From NCBI GenBank assembly GCA_040392805.1, contig JBEBVI010000067.1, forward strand, positions 1 to 14,495: 14,495 nt of DNA, read 5' to 3'. The first letter of the stretch is position 1. Each line of letters opens with the position of its first letter. Under the pieces are notes generated by a model. The model had not been told where the DNA came from and did no database searches. It saw only the letters and a list, made by a program, of their open reading frames with translations. The position numbers and the translations under genes are program-made. Shown here piece by piece: positions 1 through 6,213 of the stretch. This DNA comes from Taibaiella helvus_B (GTDB lineage Bacteria > Bacteroidota > Bacteroidia > Chitinophagales > Chitinophagaceae).

Positions 1-644
1 CTACAGCAAAGCATATGGGGTTAACAGTGAACGGCAGACGCGACGACAGAACCGACCTGCATAAATCAACACACGCTGCTGCCAAATACCTCACTTACCT
101 ATATGATATGCTGGACGACTGGTTACTTGTGGTAGCTGCATATAACAGTGGTCCCCGCCCGGTATTAAATGCTATTAAAAAAACCGGTAACAGCGACTTC
201 TGGTCTATAAAGAAATATCTCCCTAAAGAAACACAGAATCATGTATTGGCCTTTGTGGCAACCGCTACCATAATGGAACGCCTGAATCATTTTTTGCTTC
301 CGGGCTTACCCGGTAACTTCGACTGGGCTTCTTTAAATGTCACTCCCTCTTCGTTAAATAGCCAAAACAAACCAACTAACCCTTTGCTGGCAAAGTTTGG
401 TGAAGAAGAGATCAAGAAGATGGCCCTGGTACGAATCAAAACTCCTTTGGATCTGGAAGTGGTTTGTGCAGCATTGTCTATTGACCGGAGGCAGCTCGGC
501 AGGTGGAACTACGACTATTTCGACTATCTGGCAACATATAAAAAGGGAAATACATACAATTTCAGGATACCGAAAGACAAGCTGGATCTGTTTATAGAAA
601 AGAAAGATATAATTGAAAAAGCCTCGGCGCACATAAATCTGTAA
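1..644 (+). CDS. mltD: Membrane-bound lytic murein transglycosylase (MltD-like), C-terminal part, 5' end outside window
   Basis: The frame is open to the left edge and reads TAKHMGL before continuing. This matches the family segment around MPATAxxxGL, so the ATG at 15 is an internal methionine and the gene starts outside the window. The visible part contains the GH23 transglycosylase features DDR followed by a KSTxAAAKYL helix, the hallmark AAYNSGP at about residues 42-48 after that Met, and LPKETQNHV. The catalytic glutamate lies upstream and cannot be checked. The last 80 residues (ALVRIKTPLDLEVVC onward) resemble the C-terminal region of Bacteroidota MltD homologues. I see no clear C-terminal LysM repeat. 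The enzyme cleaves the MurNAc-GlcNAc bond of peptidoglycan in the periplasm, forming 1,6-anhydro-MurNAc. It ends 76 bases before rpsT, which has its own promoter-like box. The family call is firm; the exact subfamily is less so. Confidence 0.88.
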   Translation, partial: TAKHMGLTVNGRRDDRTDLHKSTHAAAKYLTYLYDMLDDWLLVVAAYNSGPRPVLNAIKKTGNSDFWSIKKYLPKETQNHVLAFVATATIMERLNHFLLPGLPGNFDWASLNVTPSSLNSQNKPTNPLLAKFGEEEIKKMALVRIKTPLDLEVVCAALSIDRRQLGRWNYDYFDYLATYKKGNTYNFRIPKDKLDLFIEKKDIIEKASAHINL

Positions 645-650
645 AAAAAT

Positions 651-666
651 TTCACTATTTAGTGAA
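651..666. repeat. Perfect 7-bp inverted repeat at the rpsT promoter
   Basis: TTCACTA (651-657) and TAGTGAA (660-666) are perfect inverted arms with a 2-base centre, just after the mltD stop and about where the -33 element of the rpsT promoter should lie. The loop is too short for a good RNA hairpin, so a DNA-binding site is more plausible than a terminator. It may also be chance in AT-rich DNA. Confidence 0.35.
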
Positions 667-673
667 TCTTTTA

Positions 674-681
674 TACCTTTG
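674..681 (+). promoter_or_regulatory. Bacteroidota-type -7 box (TACCTTTG) for rpsT
   Basis: TACCTTTG followed by C fits the Bacteroidota primary sigma -7 consensus TAnnTTTG. It lies 40 bases upstream of the rpsT ATG, giving a predicted leader of about 30 bases. The -33 region holds TTCA rather than a clear TTG. Confidence 0.6.
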
Positions 682-720
682 CGCTTCTTAATAAAAAAAG
701 AAAAAGATATTTTGTAGAAA

Positions 721-975
721 ATGGCAAATCATAAAGCTACCAAAAAAGCTACCCGTCAAAGCAGAAAGCGTCGTGAGCACAATCGTTATTACGGTAAAAC
801 TACACGTAATGCTGTGCGTGATATATTGAAAATTACTGAAAAGGATGCTGCCACAGAGCAACTACCTAAGGTAATTTCTATGATTGACAAATTAGCTAAG
901 CGTAATATTATTCATAAGAATAAAGCGAATAATCTTAAATCAAAGCTGGTAAAAAAGATCTCGGCAATAGCGTAG
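721..975 (+). CDS. rpsT: 30S ribosomal protein S20
   Basis: An 84-residue, very lysine/arginine-rich protein starting MANHKATKKATRQSRKRREHN. This is the classic S20 N-terminus, with full family length. The later helix contains the typical ISMIDKLAKRNIIHKNKANNLKSKL segment. S20 is a primary 16S rRNA-binding helical bundle of the small subunit. The ATG is the only sensible start and the family alignment begins there. The gene appears monocistronic: it has a TAnnTTTG box about 40 bases upstream and a hairpin 30 bases past the stop. Nothing in the protein is unusual. Confidence 0.97.
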   Translation: MANHKATKKATRQSRKRREHNRYYGKTTRNAVRDILKITEKDAATEQLPKVISMIDKLAKRNIIHKNKANNLKSKLVKKISAIA

Positions 976-1004
976 TCGGCTTTTTATTCCCGATAATTTT
1001 TTAT

Positions 1005-1030
1005 ATGGCAGCAAACTTAATTGTTGCCAT
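1005..1030 (+). terminator. Probable rpsT terminator hairpin
   Basis: ATGGCAGCAA (1005-1014) pairs with TTGTTGCCAT (1021-1030) as a 10-bp stem with one G-U pair and a 6-base loop. It is followed by a modestly T-rich stretch, TATTGTTTTC. The rest of the 976-1198 gap holds a second weak hairpin (1040-1045 with 1054-1059) and the promoter of the next gene. Confidence 0.55.
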
Positions 1031-1103
1031 TATTGTTTTCAGTTCAGTTGATGGAACTGTATAGATTTAAGTTATTGCCCAAAACGGTTTTTTTTAAGAA
1101 AAA

Positions 1104-1135
1104 TTGTGACAAAATCGATTCCGTTATTATCTTTG
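1104..1135 (+). promoter_or_regulatory. Promoter of the small T9SS sorting-domain protein
   Basis: A TTG at 1104-1106 (-33 element) and TATCTTTG at 1128-1135 (-7 element, consensus TAnnTTTG) are separated by 21 bases. This is a good Bacteroidota-type promoter, predicting a leader of about 55 bases before the ATG at 1199. Confidence 0.6.
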
Positions 1136-1198
1136 CAGTTGTGATCGTATTGCTTGAAAAGGTGTAATCGCTAAAGTCACATTAACAGTCGATTTTAT

Positions 1199-1570
1199 AT
1201 GAGGATTTTATACAAACTATTTATATTGATCTTTCTGACTGGCTTAGGCAGTCCGATGGATCAGCTTTGGGCTCAAAGTGTTGAAAAAAATATTATTACC
1301 AACCAGGATAAAACCATTACGCTTTATCCTATACCGGCTAATACTACGATCAACATACGATTATCTCCTGCTCTCCGGAATGAGGTAGATAAACTGGAGA
1401 TCGTAAACCTTATAGGCAGAAAGCTGACAGAGCAAATGATTTTTGACAGAACGTCTACCGAAATCAGCTTTAATAACCTGGCAGAGATACCCCAAGGCAT
1501 TTACATGGTGGTGGCCAGGGATAAATACGGTAAGATTATTCAATCTGCTAAGCTCATTATTAACAGGTAA
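1199..1570 (+). CDS. Small secreted protein consisting almost only of a T9SS type A sorting domain
   Basis: A 123-residue protein. Residues 1-25 form a Sec signal peptide (MRILYK, then a hydrophobic core, probable cleavage after LWA). Residues from about 38 to the end look like a T9SS type A C-terminal sorting domain: LYPIPANTTINI (variant of YPNPA), EIVNLIGRKL, an IPQGIYMVVARDKYGKI motif, and a short basic tail, KLIINR. In ordinary T9SS cargo this domain is an 80-90 residue appendix to a large enzyme or adhesin, removed on export. Here there is practically no cargo between signal peptide and sorting domain. The gene has its own promoter and a strong terminator and lies just ahead of relA/spoT. 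Either it is a genuine stand-alone CTD protein or it is the remnant of a larger exported protein. The domain call is solid; the function is unknown. Confidence 0.8.
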   Translation: MRILYKLFILIFLTGLGSPMDQLWAQSVEKNIITNQDKTITLYPIPANTTINIRLSPALRNEVDKLEIVNLIGRKLTEQMIFDRTSTEISFNNLAEIPQGIYMVVARDKYGKIIQSAKLIINR

Positions 1571-1603
1571 GCACTAAGGTGCTGTAATTGTATATCTTTT
1601 TAT

Positions 1604-1642
1604 AATAAAACGGAAACCGCAAAAGGTTTCCGTTTTATTTTT
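1604..1642. terminator. Strong intrinsic terminator between the T9SS-domain gene and relA/spoT
   Basis: A 15-bp perfect inverted repeat, 1604-1618 and 1625-1639, with loop GCAAAA and core CGGAAACC / GGTTTCCG. It is followed by T residues up to 1642. The 3' arm and T tract overlap a TATTTTTG -7 box at 1636-1643. The A-rich 5' flank means it could also work on the other strand. Confidence 0.85.
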
Positions 1643-1643
1643 G
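1636..1643 (+). promoter_or_regulatory. -7 box (TATTTTTG) for relA/spoT, embedded in the preceding terminator
   Basis: TATTTTTG fits TAnnTTTG exactly and lies 25 bases before the ATG at 1669, predicting a start of transcription near 1650. No clear TTG exists at the -33 spacing, because that stretch is the terminator stem. Activity is therefore uncertain. Confidence 0.45.
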
Positions 1644-1668
1644 TACTTTAGAATTGTTACTTAACTAT

Positions 1669-3918
1669 ATGGCTACCCCGTTTATATATACGCAACCGAT
1701 CGATGAAGAGCAGGAAAAGAAGCTGATTCTAAGGGAATATCGTGCACTACTACGCGCATTAAAAGAGCGCATTAAAAAAGGAGACCGTAAAACCTTGCGC
1801 AGGGCCTTTGAGCTGGCTGCAGATGCACATAAAGATATGCGGAGGAAGTCGGGCGAACCCTATATACTGCACCCACTCGCCGTGGCAAAGATAGTAGTGG
1901 AAGAAATTGGTTTAGGTGTAACCTCGGCCTGTTGTGCTCTTATGCATGATGTGGTAGAGGACACGGAAGTCACGCTTGAAGATATTGCAAGCGAGTTCGG
2001 AACCTCTTTTGCCCATATTATTGACGGACTGACAAAGATCTCTAATGTAGTTGATATCAAGGCCACAGCTTCCATGCAGGCAGAGAATTTCCGTAAAATA
2101 TTACTGACGCTGGCAGAAGATCCGAGGGTGATATTGATTAAGCTGGCAGACCGCCTGCATAATATGCGTACCTTAAGCAGTATGAGCAGGGATAAGCAGC
2201 TCAAGATCGCATCGGAAACAACCTATATATTTACCCCGCTTGCCCATCGTCTGGGCCTTTATGAGATCAAGACCGAATTGGAGGATCTGGCCCTGAAGTA
2301 TACACAGCCCGAAATATATGTTGATATTGTAAAGAAGCTGAAAGAAACAAAAAGAGACCGTACCCGGTATATCAATGAATTTATCAAACCCATAAAAGAG
2401 GATCTGGCCGACCAGGGGCTTGATTTTGAAATTTACGGTCGCCCCAAATCCATACATTCCATCTGGAATAAAATGCGCACCAAACATGTAAGCTTTAACG
2501 AGGTTTACGATCTGTTTGCCATTCGTATTATACTAAACGCTCCTAAAGAGCGTGAAAAGGCCGATTGCTGGAAAGTATACTCTATCGTGACTAATCACTA
2601 TCAACCCAGTCCGGAACGTTTGAGAGACTGGCTGAGTATGCCTAAGAGCAATGGTTACGAAGCATTGCATACCACAGTTATGGGGCCTGGCGGAAGATGG
2701 GTGGAGGTACAGATACGTACCCGAAGAATGAATGAAATAGCGGAGAAAGGACTGGCAGCACACTGGAAATACAAAGAAGGTGCTAATTCGGAAAGTAAGC
2801 TGGATGCCTGGTTAAAGCATATTGGTGAAGTGTTGAATAACCCGGATACCGATACTCTGGATTTTGTACAGGACTTTAAGCTTGATCTTTTTACTGAAGA
2901 AATTTATGTATATACGCCCAGAGGTGATATGCGTGTGTTGCCCAAAGGAGCGACTGCACTGGACCTGGCCTTTGATATCCACTCGGAGCTGGGAGCAAGA
3001 TGTATCGGTGCAAAGGTTAATTACCGTCTTACACCGATCAGCCAGGAATTAAGAAGCGGCGACCAGGTGGAGATCATCAGCTCATCAAAACAGAAGCCTT
3101 CCGAAGACTGGTTGCAGTTTGTAGTTACCGCAAAGGCAAAATCAAGAATAAAGTATTACCTGCGTGAAGAGAAAAGGAAGGTAGCTGATGATGGTAAGGC
3201 TATGCTGCACCGGAAACTGGATCACCTGGGCTTACAGCCGACACCTCATAACCTGAATGAGATTTGCGCTTACTTCAGGTTCCCCACACCTTTAGATCTT
3301 TATTATGCCATAGCTGTGGGCACTATAGATCTGAAACCGCTAAAGAACTTTACAATAAATGGTGATAAATTATTTCAGCCTCAGAAGGAACAGCATAAAC
3401 TGCCTGAAGCGAAAAAGCCGGGAACAGGTCATGAAAAGGAAGTGAGCACTAAAGGAGCAGAGCTGATCATTTTTGGAGAGCGATCGGATAAGATCTTATA
3501 CAAGCTGGCACAGTGCTGCCAGCCTATTCCGGGCGATGATGTGTTCGGCTTTATTACTTCGGGAGAGGGATTAAAGATACATCGTACGGACTGCCCTAAT
3601 GCCGCACAATTAATGGCAAATTACGCCCACCGGATCGTGAAAACCAAATGGGCGAAAAACAAAGAAATTTCTTTCCTGACGGGCGTGAAACTTACCGGTC
3701 TTGATGATGTGGGAATTATACAGGGTATAACAAATGTGATAACAGGCGAGCTGAATATGAATATGAGATCAATAAGTGTAGACTCTAAAGATGGTGTGTT
3801 TGAAGGAACGATCATGGTATTTGTGCACGACAGGGAAGAGCTGGATGAGTTATGCAACAAACTAAGCAAAATAAATGGGATCACTAAAGTAGACCGGATA
3901 GAGGCAAGGGAAGAGTAG
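1669..3918 (+). CDS. Bifunctional (p)ppGpp synthetase/hydrolase, RelA/SpoT (Rel) family
   Basis: A full-length long RSH protein of 749 residues. Domains in order: HD hydrolase at about 40-200, with MHDVVED at 92-98 and KLADRLHNMRT near 158; (p)ppGpp synthetase at about 256-370, with GRPKSIHSIW, FNEVYDLFAIR, NGYEALHTTV, VQIRT and AAHWKYKEG; TGS at about 411-471; a Cys-rich zinc-finger-type region with CC at 616-617, H638 and C642; and a C-terminal ACT domain from about 667. Both catalytic halves keep their signature residues, so both synthesis and hydrolysis are predicted, with regulation by the ribosome through the C-terminal half. The loop that reads RxKD in many bifunctional Rel/SpoT proteins is R-L-R-D (317-320) here. 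A TTG at 1654 could add five residues, but it lies only a few bases from the predicted transcription start, so I chose the ATG. Confidence 0.95.
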   Translation: MATPFIYTQPIDEEQEKKLILREYRALLRALKERIKKGDRKTLRRAFELAADAHKDMRRKSGEPYILHPLAVAKIVVEEIGLGVTSACCALMHDVVEDTEVTLEDIASEFGTSFAHIIDGLTKISNVVDIKATASMQAENFRKILLTLAEDPRVILIKLADRLHNMRTLSSMSRDKQLKIASETTYIFTPLAHRLGLYEIKTELEDLALKYTQPEIYVDIVKKLKETKRDRTRYINEFIKPIKEDLADQGLDFEIYGRPKSIHSIWNKMRTKHVSFNEVYDLFAIRIILNAPKEREKADCWKVYSIVTNHYQPSPERLRDWLSMPKSNGYEALHTTVMGPGGRWVEVQIRTRRMNEIAEKGLAAHWKYKEGANSESKLDAWLKHIGEVLNNPDTDTLDFVQDFKLDLFTEEIYVYTPRGDMRVLPKGATALDLAFDIHSELGARCIGAKVNYRLTPISQELRSGDQVEIISSSKQKPSEDWLQFVVTAKAKSRIKYYLREEKRKVADDGKAMLHRKLDHLGLQPTPHNLNEICAYFRFPTPLDLYYAIAVGTIDLKPLKNFTINGDKLFQPQKEQHKLPEAKKPGTGHEKEVSTKGAELIIFGERSDKILYKLAQCCQPIPGDDVFGFITSGEGLKIHRTDCPNAAQLMANYAHRIVKTKWAKNKEISFLTGVKLTGLDDVGIIQGITNVITGELNMNMRSISVDSKDGVFEGTIMVFVHDREELDELCNKLSKINGITKVDRIEAREE

Positions 3919-3978
3919 TTTTCTTAATGGTTAATTAAAAATTAAAAATTAGGAATTGGCTTTGCACCGTTGTAACTT

Positions 3979-3998
3979 CTTTGCGCCTTTGCGTGAAA
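3979..3998 (+). repeat. Short copy of a CTTTGxxCCTxTGxGTGAAA repeat
   Basis: The 20-mer here matches 16 of 20 bases of 4888-4907, on the other side of the WbqC-like gene. It sits in a 200-base gap (3919-4118) that otherwise holds AT-rich direct repeats (ATTAAAAATTAAAAATTAG), a 15-base near-palindrome at 4017-4031 (TCAATTA/TAATTGA), and low-complexity TTTTGACTT repeats near 4082-4111. It looks like a fragment of a dispersed intergenic repeat. Confidence 0.5.
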
Positions 3999-4067
3999 CT
4001 ATTCAATTAAGAATTGTCAATTATTAATTGATAGATATCCTTTTTTAATGCTGACCGTTGAGTCCAC

Positions 4068-4100
4068 TTGTGTTGTTCATGTTTTGACTTTTTACTTTTG
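4068..4100 (+). promoter_or_regulatory. Possible promoter of the WbqC-like gene
   Basis: TACTTTTG at 4093-4100 fits the TAnnTTTG -7 box, with TTG triplets at 4068-4070 (spacing 22) and 4073-4075 (spacing 17). It lies 18 bases before the ATG at 4119. The stretch is a low-complexity TTTTGACTT repeat, so the match may be partly due to composition. Confidence 0.4.
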
Positions 4101-4118
4101 AATTTTGACTTCAATACA

Positions 4119-4724
4119 ATGATCAGTTCTTCTTTATCCTTTCCCCCGGTTAGCTGGTGGGTTGTTGCGGTAAGGCAGCAAAGTGTGGTATTCGACCTGG
4201 CAGAGCATTATCAGAAGCATGGCTGCAGAAACCGTTATTACCTCGCGTCGCCCCAGGGTAAGTTAATACAAAGTGTACCATTGGAAGGCGGGCGCAACCA
4301 GAGGATACCTGCCGGTGAAGTGCGTATTGCAGATACGGACTGGCAATCTATACACTGGAAAACAATTACTTCACTGTATCGGCGATCTCCTTATTTTGAG
4401 CATCTGGAGCATTTGGTATATCCGCTGTTCAGAGACAAATATGTTTTGCTGCATGATTGGAACCTTGCCGGCGTTCAGTTGATTAATAATATATTGAATT
4501 TAGGGATACAGTTCGCCGAAACAAAGGTGTTTCGGAAAGATTACGGAGAACAAAGAATAGATCTGCGGAATTATAAACCAGATAGGGGCGGTAATGATAG
4601 TTGGTATGGTGTGGTTTATCACCAGGTATTTGCCGAACGTTCTGTTTTTTTGCCGGACTGCTCTATCCTGGATTTGCTGTTTTGTGAGGGTATATACTGT
4701 AAAACAATACTGGAGCAAGTATAA
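4119..4724 (+). CDS. WbqC-like family protein
   Basis: A 201-residue soluble protein. Features typical of the WbqC family are visible along its whole length: a near N-terminal FPPVSWW, AEHYQKHGCRNRYYLASPQGK at about 28-48, VPLEGG, W75 and IHWKTITSLYRRSPYFEH at about 78-95, a central LHDWN segment, YHQVF, and a C-terminal SILDLLFCEG. The N-terminal part after the PP motif normally contains a small hydrophobic segment, as here. Family members are found in polysaccharide or O-antigen loci and scattered in Bacteroidota genomes; the biochemical activity is not settled. An alternative TTG start at 4068 would add 17 residues encoded by low-complexity repeat DNA and overlapping the promoter box, so ATG 4119 is preferred. 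The gene stands alone between repeat-bearing spacers. Confidence 0.8.
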   Translation: MISSSLSFPPVSWWVVAVRQQSVVFDLAEHYQKHGCRNRYYLASPQGKLIQSVPLEGGRNQRIPAGEVRIADTDWQSIHWKTITSLYRRSPYFEHLEHLVYPLFRDKYVLLHDWNLAGVQLINNILNLGIQFAETKVFRKDYGEQRIDLRNYKPDRGGNDSWYGVVYHQVFAERSVFLPDCSILDLLFCEGIYCKTILEQV

Positions 4725-4813
4725 CAGTGTCGAAGCGCGGCTTATTCGTCATTGGACATTTGTCGCAAGTGCCACCCGAAAGGAGTGCTGTGAGGAATAT
4801 GTGTGCGGGCTTA

Positions 4814-4907
4814 TTTCACACAAAGCGAACAAAGAAAACTACGAAACAAAGATTGATATTAAATATGTACGTAGTGGCCTTTGCAATCTTTGTTCCTCTG
4901 TGTGAAA
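4814..4907. repeat. 94-bp hairpin-forming intergenic repeat (imperfect inverted repeat)
   Basis: The left arm, 4814-4843, starts TTTCACACAAAGCGAACAAAG and ends CTACG. The right arm, 4870-4907, starts CGTAG and ends CTTTGTTCCTCTGTGTGAAA. They are near-perfect reverse complements at both ends with a few internal differences, and enclose a 26-base AT-rich loop. The right arm also resembles 3979-3998. The layout suggests a REP/MITE-like dispersed element rather than a gene. Two short overlapping open frames run across it but resemble nothing. The rest of the 4725-5008 spacer holds only the terminator. Confidence 0.6.
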
Positions 4908-4957
4908 TTTATGTTTACAGCCTCTCATTTAACCTTATAACAGATATTTATATAACA

Positions 4958-4989
4958 AAAAGAGTTGCCGTATAAAAAGCAACTCTTTT
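4958..4989. terminator. Bidirectional terminator between the WbqC-like gene and rplS
   Basis: AAAAGAGTTGC (4958-4968) and GCAACTCTTTT (4979-4989) form a perfect 11-bp stem with a 10-base loop. T tracts flank it on both strands, which suits the convergent genes on either side. Confidence 0.8.
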
Positions 4990-5008
4990 ACATTGTAAAT
5001 CAATAAAA

Positions 5009-5371
5009 TCAGCTTTTAACTGTGATTTGTTTTTTCTCTTTAATACGGGCAGCTTTACCAAAACGCTCGCGTTGATAGTAAAGTTTTGCACGACGTACAC
5101 GGCCACGCTTATTCACTACAATGGATTCAACATTAGGTGAAAAAAGTGGGAATAAACGCTCCACGCCGATCCCGTCAGAAATTTTACGAACGGTAAAGGT
5201 TTGCGTTGCTCCCTGTCCCTGACGTTTTATAACATCACCTTTAAACGACTGGATACGCTCTTTTGTACCCTCTACGATCCTGTAATTAACGGTAACATTG
5301 TCGCCGGCTTTAAAATCGGGAACCTGCTTTTGAGTGTTAAATTGCTCGTGTATAAACGCAATAGCTTCCAT
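5009..5371 (-). CDS. rplS: 50S ribosomal protein L19
   Basis: A 120-residue L19 with the expected motifs: an N-terminal helix, then DFKAGDNVTVNYRIVEG, ERIQSFKGDVIKRQGQG, TFTVRKISDGIGVERLFPLFSP, and RRAKLYYQRERFGKAARIKEK. L19 sits at the 30S-50S interface. The length and start (ATG at 5371) match the family. In many bacteria rplS closes a rpsP-rimM-trmD-rplS operon. Here it lies 75 bases downstream of rplT on the same strand, with a structured spacer between them, and ends before a strong terminator. It is therefore probably the last gene of an rpmI-rplT-rplS transcript. No protein-level oddities. Confidence 0.96.
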   Translation of the reverse strand: MEAIAFIHEQFNTQKQVPDFKAGDNVTVNYRIVEGTKERIQSFKGDVIKRQGQGATQTFTVRKISDGIGVERLFPLFSPNVESIVVNKRGRVRRAKLYYQRERFGKAARIKEKKQITVKS

Positions 5372-5396
5372 TTGAATATTTTTTCAATTTTATACT

Positions 5397-5436
5397 GATC
5401 ATCCGTTCTCTCACAGAAAGACCGGATAAAGTGATC
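5397..5436 (-). other. Structured rplT-rplS intercistronic hairpin
   Basis: On the plus strand, GATC (5397-5400), ATCCG (5401-5405) and TTCT (5406-5409) pair with AGAA (5415-5418), CGGAT (5423-5427) and GATC (5433-5436). This gives a three-part, bulged hairpin in the 75-base spacer. No T tract follows in the direction of transcription, so it is not an intrinsic terminator. It may be a translational control or RNA-processing site. Confidence 0.4.
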
Positions 5437-5446
5437 TGTTTTATGA

Positions 5447-5791
5447 TTACTTTACTTCGGCTACAAGCTTTTTGAAGCTTTCCGGCTCGTTCATGGCTAA
5501 ATCAGCCAACACCTTACGGTTAAGGTCTATACCTTTGGTACTCAGCTTATTCATGAATACGGAATAGCTCATACCTTCTTCTCTTACCGCTGCATTGATA
5601 CGGGCGATCCATAAAGTACGATAATCGCGCTTTTTTAATTTGCGGCCTACATATTTATAGCCTAAACCTTTTTCAAGTACGTTCTTGGCTACGGTATATA
5701 CATTTTTACGTTTGCCGTAGAAACCTTTGGCCTGCTTCAGGATCTTCTTTCTTCTTGCGCGGGATGCGACGGCATTAACAGAACGTGGCAT
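5447..5791 (-). CDS. rplT: 50S ribosomal protein L20
   Basis: A 114-residue basic protein beginning MPRSVNAVASRARRKKILKQAKGFYGKRKN, the L20 RNA-binding N-terminal extension. The globular C-terminal half contains RDYRTLWIARINAAVREEGMSYSVFM and DLNRKVLADLA. L20 binds 23S rRNA, is needed early in 50S assembly, and in E. coli and B. subtilis also represses its own operon. It follows rpmI after a 63-base spacer, the usual rpmI-rplT pairing, but infC is not upstream. Length and start are normal. Confidence 0.97.
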   Translation of the reverse strand: MPRSVNAVASRARRKKILKQAKGFYGKRKNVYTVAKNVLEKGLGYKYVGRKLKKRDYRTLWIARINAAVREEGMSYSVFMNKLSTKGIDLNRKVLADLAMNEPESFKKLVAEVK

Positions 5792-5854
5792 AATTTATTT
5801 ATTGTAAATTTTATACTAACTGATTATTTAATTTCTTATAACCCAACAGCCGGA

Positions 5855-6052
5855 TTATCGCAAATTCAGCATACGCTTTACCAAAGGCAGGTTAGCGCTG
5901 TCCACAAAAACAGAACCACGTAAATGACGTTTGCGCTTGGTTGCTTTTTTAGTTAAAAGGTGGCTTTTGAATGCTTTGAAACGGCGAATCTTTCCGCTAC
6001 CTGTTATTTTAAAAGTCTTTTTAGCCCTTGAATGTGTTTTTACTTTTGGCAT
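5855..6052 (-). CDS. rpmI: 50S ribosomal protein L35
   Basis: A 65-residue, highly basic protein beginning MPKVKTHSRAKKTFKITGSGKIRR and containing KSHLLTKKATKRKRHLRG, the L35 signature. It ends VKRMLNLR. It is the first gene of the apparent rpmI-rplT-rplS unit. The usual upstream partner infC (IF-3), and thrS before it, are absent. Instead glmS ends 161 bases upstream on the same strand, and a TACCTTTG promoter box lies about 20 bases before the start. The short leader leaves little room for the kind of upstream L20-binding control region known from B. subtilis. Confidence 0.96.
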   Translation of the reverse strand: MPKVKTHSRAKKTFKITGSGKIRRFKAFKSHLLTKKATKRKRHLRGSVFVDSANLPLVKRMLNLR

Positions 6053-6071
6053 GTTATTTCATTTGGGAGTG

Positions 6072-6079
6072 CAAAGGTA
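6072..6079 (-). promoter_or_regulatory. -7 box (TACCTTTG on the minus strand) for rpmI-rplT-rplS
   Basis: The minus strand reads TACCTTTG followed by C, the same octamer as at the rpsT promoter. It is 20 bases upstream of the rpmI ATG. The upstream DNA (about 6080-6125) is very AT-rich and includes an inverted repeat TTCAAA/TTTGAA at 6108-6124. No clear TTG -33 element is at the expected spacing. Confidence 0.6.
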
Positions 6080-6213
6080 ATTAAAAAAAGTATTTAAATG
6101 ATAAGAATTCAAAAAATATTTGAAGAAATAATTTGAACCTCGTCATTTTTGTTTAAATACCGAAACGGAATATACAAATGCACTCCGTATAAAGTATTGA
6201 TTTTTATTTTATA

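Noticed and set aside
15..17. ATG at 15 as the start of the transglycosylase
   Set aside because: The frame is open to the window edge and the residues before it (TAKH) match the conserved family segment, so the gene is truncated by the window.
1040..1059. CAGTTC/GAACTG hairpin as a second rpsT terminator
   Set aside because: There is no T tract after it, and the stem is only 6 bp with an 8-base loop.
4068..4118. N-terminal extension of the WbqC-like protein from a TTG start
   Set aside because: The 17 extra residues come from a low-complexity TTTTGACTT repeat and a promoter-like box. The family alignment begins near the ATG at 4119.
4594..4975. Two overlapping plus-strand open frames of 82-103 codons after the WbqC-like gene
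   Set aside because: They overlap each other in different frames, one overlaps the WbqC-like gene, both cross the 94-bp inverted repeat (one also runs into the terminator), and the translations resemble no protein. They are most likely non-coding.
6108..6124. TTCAAA/TTTGAA inverted repeat as a glmS terminator
   Set aside because: The stem is a short AT-only type and about 90 bases past the stop. A T-rich run follows on the minus strand but pairing is too weak to call it.
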